Shown piece after piece: positions 5,861 to 6,736 of a stretch of 6,736 nucleotides of DNA. The stretch is from an uncultured Collinsella sp. (GTDB lineage: Bacteria; Actinomycetota; Coriobacteriia; Coriobacteriales; Coriobacteriaceae): contig CABRFW010000092.1 in the NCBI GenBank assembly GCA_902470265.1, forward strand, positions 1-6,736, read 5' to 3'. The position numbers and the translations under genes are program-made. The notes beneath the pieces were generated by a model. It did not search any database, had not been told where the DNA came from, and worked only from the letters and a program-made list of their open reading frames with translations. Every line of letters begins with the position of its first letter. Position 1 is the first letter of the stretch.

Positions 5861-6577
5861 ATGCAGCGTGCCAAACAGATATCGGAGTCTATTGAGCTGG
5901 GCATCATCTTGGCGCTCGCCGGTGGCTTTATGGATGTGTATTCGTACATTGGGCGCGACCATGTTTTCGCAAACGCGCAGACGGGCAACATCCTGCTCGT
6001 GGGCGTGAGCATCTCGGAGGGCAATTGGGCACTGGCGGGACGCTATTTCTTCCCCGTGGTGTCGTTTGCTGTGGGCATTATGCTTGCCGACCTGGTACAT
6101 GAGCGGTTTGGCAGCGTGATTCACTGGCGCCAAGTGACGGTGTTCTTTGAAGCCGTCATCTTGCTGGGCGTGAGCTTTATCCCCGGTGGCGGTTACAACC
6201 TGCTCGCCAACTGCCTCACCTCGTTTGCCTGCGGCATGCAAGTCGAGAGCTTCCGCAAGATCCACGGTCACGGCATCGCTACGACCATGTGCATCGGCAA
6301 CTTGCGCAACGCGCTGCAAAACGTGGACGATTACATCATCACCCACAGGCGCGGCTTTTTGGAAAATGGCCTGCTGTACTTTGGCGTGATCTTTACCTTT
6401 GTGTTTGGCGCCGTGTTGGGCAACTGGTGTATTGAGCGCATGGGCCTGCACGCCATCGTCGTGGCGAGCTTGCTGCTGTTTGTCGCGTTTGCCATCATGT
6501 TCATCGACCGCGAGCGCGACTTGCGCTTACGCTGGAAGGTTGCGGCCGAGGCTTGGAAAGAGGGCTGCCGAAAGTAA
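5861..6577 (+). CDS. DUF1275 (YoaK family) membrane protein
   Basis: From ATG 5861 the protein has 238 residues, the usual size for the family. The signature is clear: 'GGFMDVYSY' at 21-29 followed by 'FANAQTGN' at 36-43. A second, internally similar segment 'ATTMCIGNLRNA' lies at 140-151, which suggests a two-fold pseudo-repeat. About six membrane segments can be seen (roughly 12-30, 60-80, 92-108, 111-128, 168-190, 196-214), ending in a basic cytoplasmic tail. No biochemical function is established for DUF1275 that I can cite; the build is that of a small transporter-like inner-membrane protein. It is transcribed alone: divergent from ygiQ upstream and followed by a strong hairpin. The frame is open upstream of 5861, but that part does not look like the family. 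I could not define a convincing promoter in 5665-5840. Confidence 0.92.
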   Translation: MQRAKQISESIELGIILALAGGFMDVYSYIGRDHVFANAQTGNILLVGVSISEGNWALAGRYFFPVVSFAVGIMLADLVHERFGSVIHWRQVTVFFEAVILLGVSFIPGGGYNLLANCLTSFACGMQVESFRKIHGHGIATTMCIGNLRNALQNVDDYIITHRRGFLENGLLYFGVIFTFVFGAVLGNWCIERMGLHAIVVASLLLFVAFAIMFIDRERDLRLRWKVAAEAWKEGCRK

Positions 6578-6582
6578 CCGAA

Positions 6583-6611
6583 TGCGGCAAAGGGGCTGTC
6601 CCTTTGCCGCA
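6583..6611 (+). terminator. Strong hairpin after the DUF1275 gene, probable terminator
   Basis: Bases 6583-6594 pair perfectly with 6600-6611 (12 bp) around a GCTGT loop, starting 5 bp after the stop codon. The position is right for transcription termination, but only ACATTATT follows rather than a T-run. It may therefore be a Rho-assisted or RNA-stabilising hairpin, or a dispersed palindromic repeat. The stem itself is certain. Confidence 0.6.
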
Positions 6612-6627
6612 ACATTATTCATCATCT

Positions 6628-6643
6628 GTTGAAACGTTTTAAC
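6628..6643. promoter_or_regulatory. LacI-type operator candidate
   Basis: GTTGAAACGTTTTAAC is a 16-bp palindrome with one mismatched pair (6631/6640) and a central CG. This is the general form of LacI/GalR/CcpA-family operators, with AAACGTTT at the middle. It lies in the control region of the next gene, which begins beyond the window. Family of regulator and target are inferred. Confidence 0.45.
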
Positions 6644-6647
6644 ACCT

Positions 6648-6653
6648 TTGACG
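6648..6653 (+). promoter_or_regulatory. Possible -35 box of the next gene
   Basis: TTGACG matches the -35 consensus at five of six bases, 4 bp downstream of the LacI-type palindrome. No good -10 lies 16-18 bp further on (TTTCAA is the best). TAGGAT (6683-6688) and TTATAG (6694-6699) are alternatives at the wrong distance. The exact promoter is unresolved. Confidence 0.25.
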
Positions 6654-6700
6654 TTCTCACGCGTTTTTTGTTTCAAAAGCGTTAGGATGGGACTTATAGC

Positions 6701-6723
6701 GCGGGGCGTAATGGGTGCCCCGC
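6701..6723 (+). promoter_or_regulatory. GC-rich leader hairpin before the next gene
   Basis: GCGGGGC (6701-6707) pairs perfectly with GCCCCGC (6717-6723) around a 9-nt loop, ending 7 nt before the GGGAGG at the window end. It may affect mRNA stability or translation of the next gene; no known riboswitch class is recognised. Confidence 0.35.
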
Positions 6724-6730
6724 ACACGAT

Positions 6731-6736
6731 GGGAGG
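6731..6736 (+). promoter_or_regulatory. Ribosome binding site of a gene starting beyond the window
   Basis: GGGAGG occupies the last six bases, matching the GGGAGG-type sites used by other genes here. A + strand start codon is expected within about 5-10 nt past the edge. Confidence 0.5.

Noticed and set aside
4102..5895. A long + strand open frame (597 codons) antisense to ygiQ
   Set aside because: It is a shadow of the GC-rich codon pattern of ygiQ: valine/alanine-rich with no recognisable domain, and it runs into the DUF1275 gene in another frame.

Overview
The window is GC-rich, densely coded bacterial DNA with strong GGAGG-type ribosome binding sites and frequent GTG starts. Protein character and base composition suggest a gut Actinomycetota of the Coriobacteriia, most likely Collinsella or a close relative. 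This is inference from recognition and was not checked by a search. No rRNA, tRNA, CRISPR array, transposase or phage gene is visible.

Left part (1-2082, + strand): the 3' part of a NitT/TauT-type ABC transporter substrate-binding protein gene, cut by the window edge. It is followed 3 bp later by one gene that fuses the permease and the ATPase of the same importer. Two copies of the fused chain would give a complete transporter core. The substrate cannot be read from the sequence.

Middle (2083-3454, + strand): a 215-bp intergenic leader holds three tandem 10-bp repeats, an inverted copy of their core and a stable nested hairpin. Then comes a small RelB/DinJ-like antitoxin gene with no toxin partner. 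Its last codons lie inside an imperfect 27-bp-period repeat, and its stop lies just before a CPBP-family (Abi) intramembrane protease gene with complete catalytic motifs. The antitoxin/protease pairing is the least ordinary part of the window.

Right part: a YgiQ-family radical SAM gene on the minus strand (5592-3451) meets the protease gene tail to tail with a 4-bp stop-codon overlap. Upstream of it, a divergent intergenic region contains a perfect 12-bp inverted repeat. Then follows a + strand DUF1275/YoaK-type membrane protein gene (5861-6577), ended by a 12-bp-stem hairpin. The last 125 bp look like the control region of the next gene: a LacI-type palindrome with a central CG, a leader hairpin, and a GGGAGG ribosome binding site at the window end.

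Most of the window is ordinary housekeeping or accessory content. I found no clear multi-gene novel system. The best leads are the orphan antitoxin overlapping an intramembrane protease, the repeat at its 3' end, the phased decamer repeats upstream, and the fused, shortened ABC protein.
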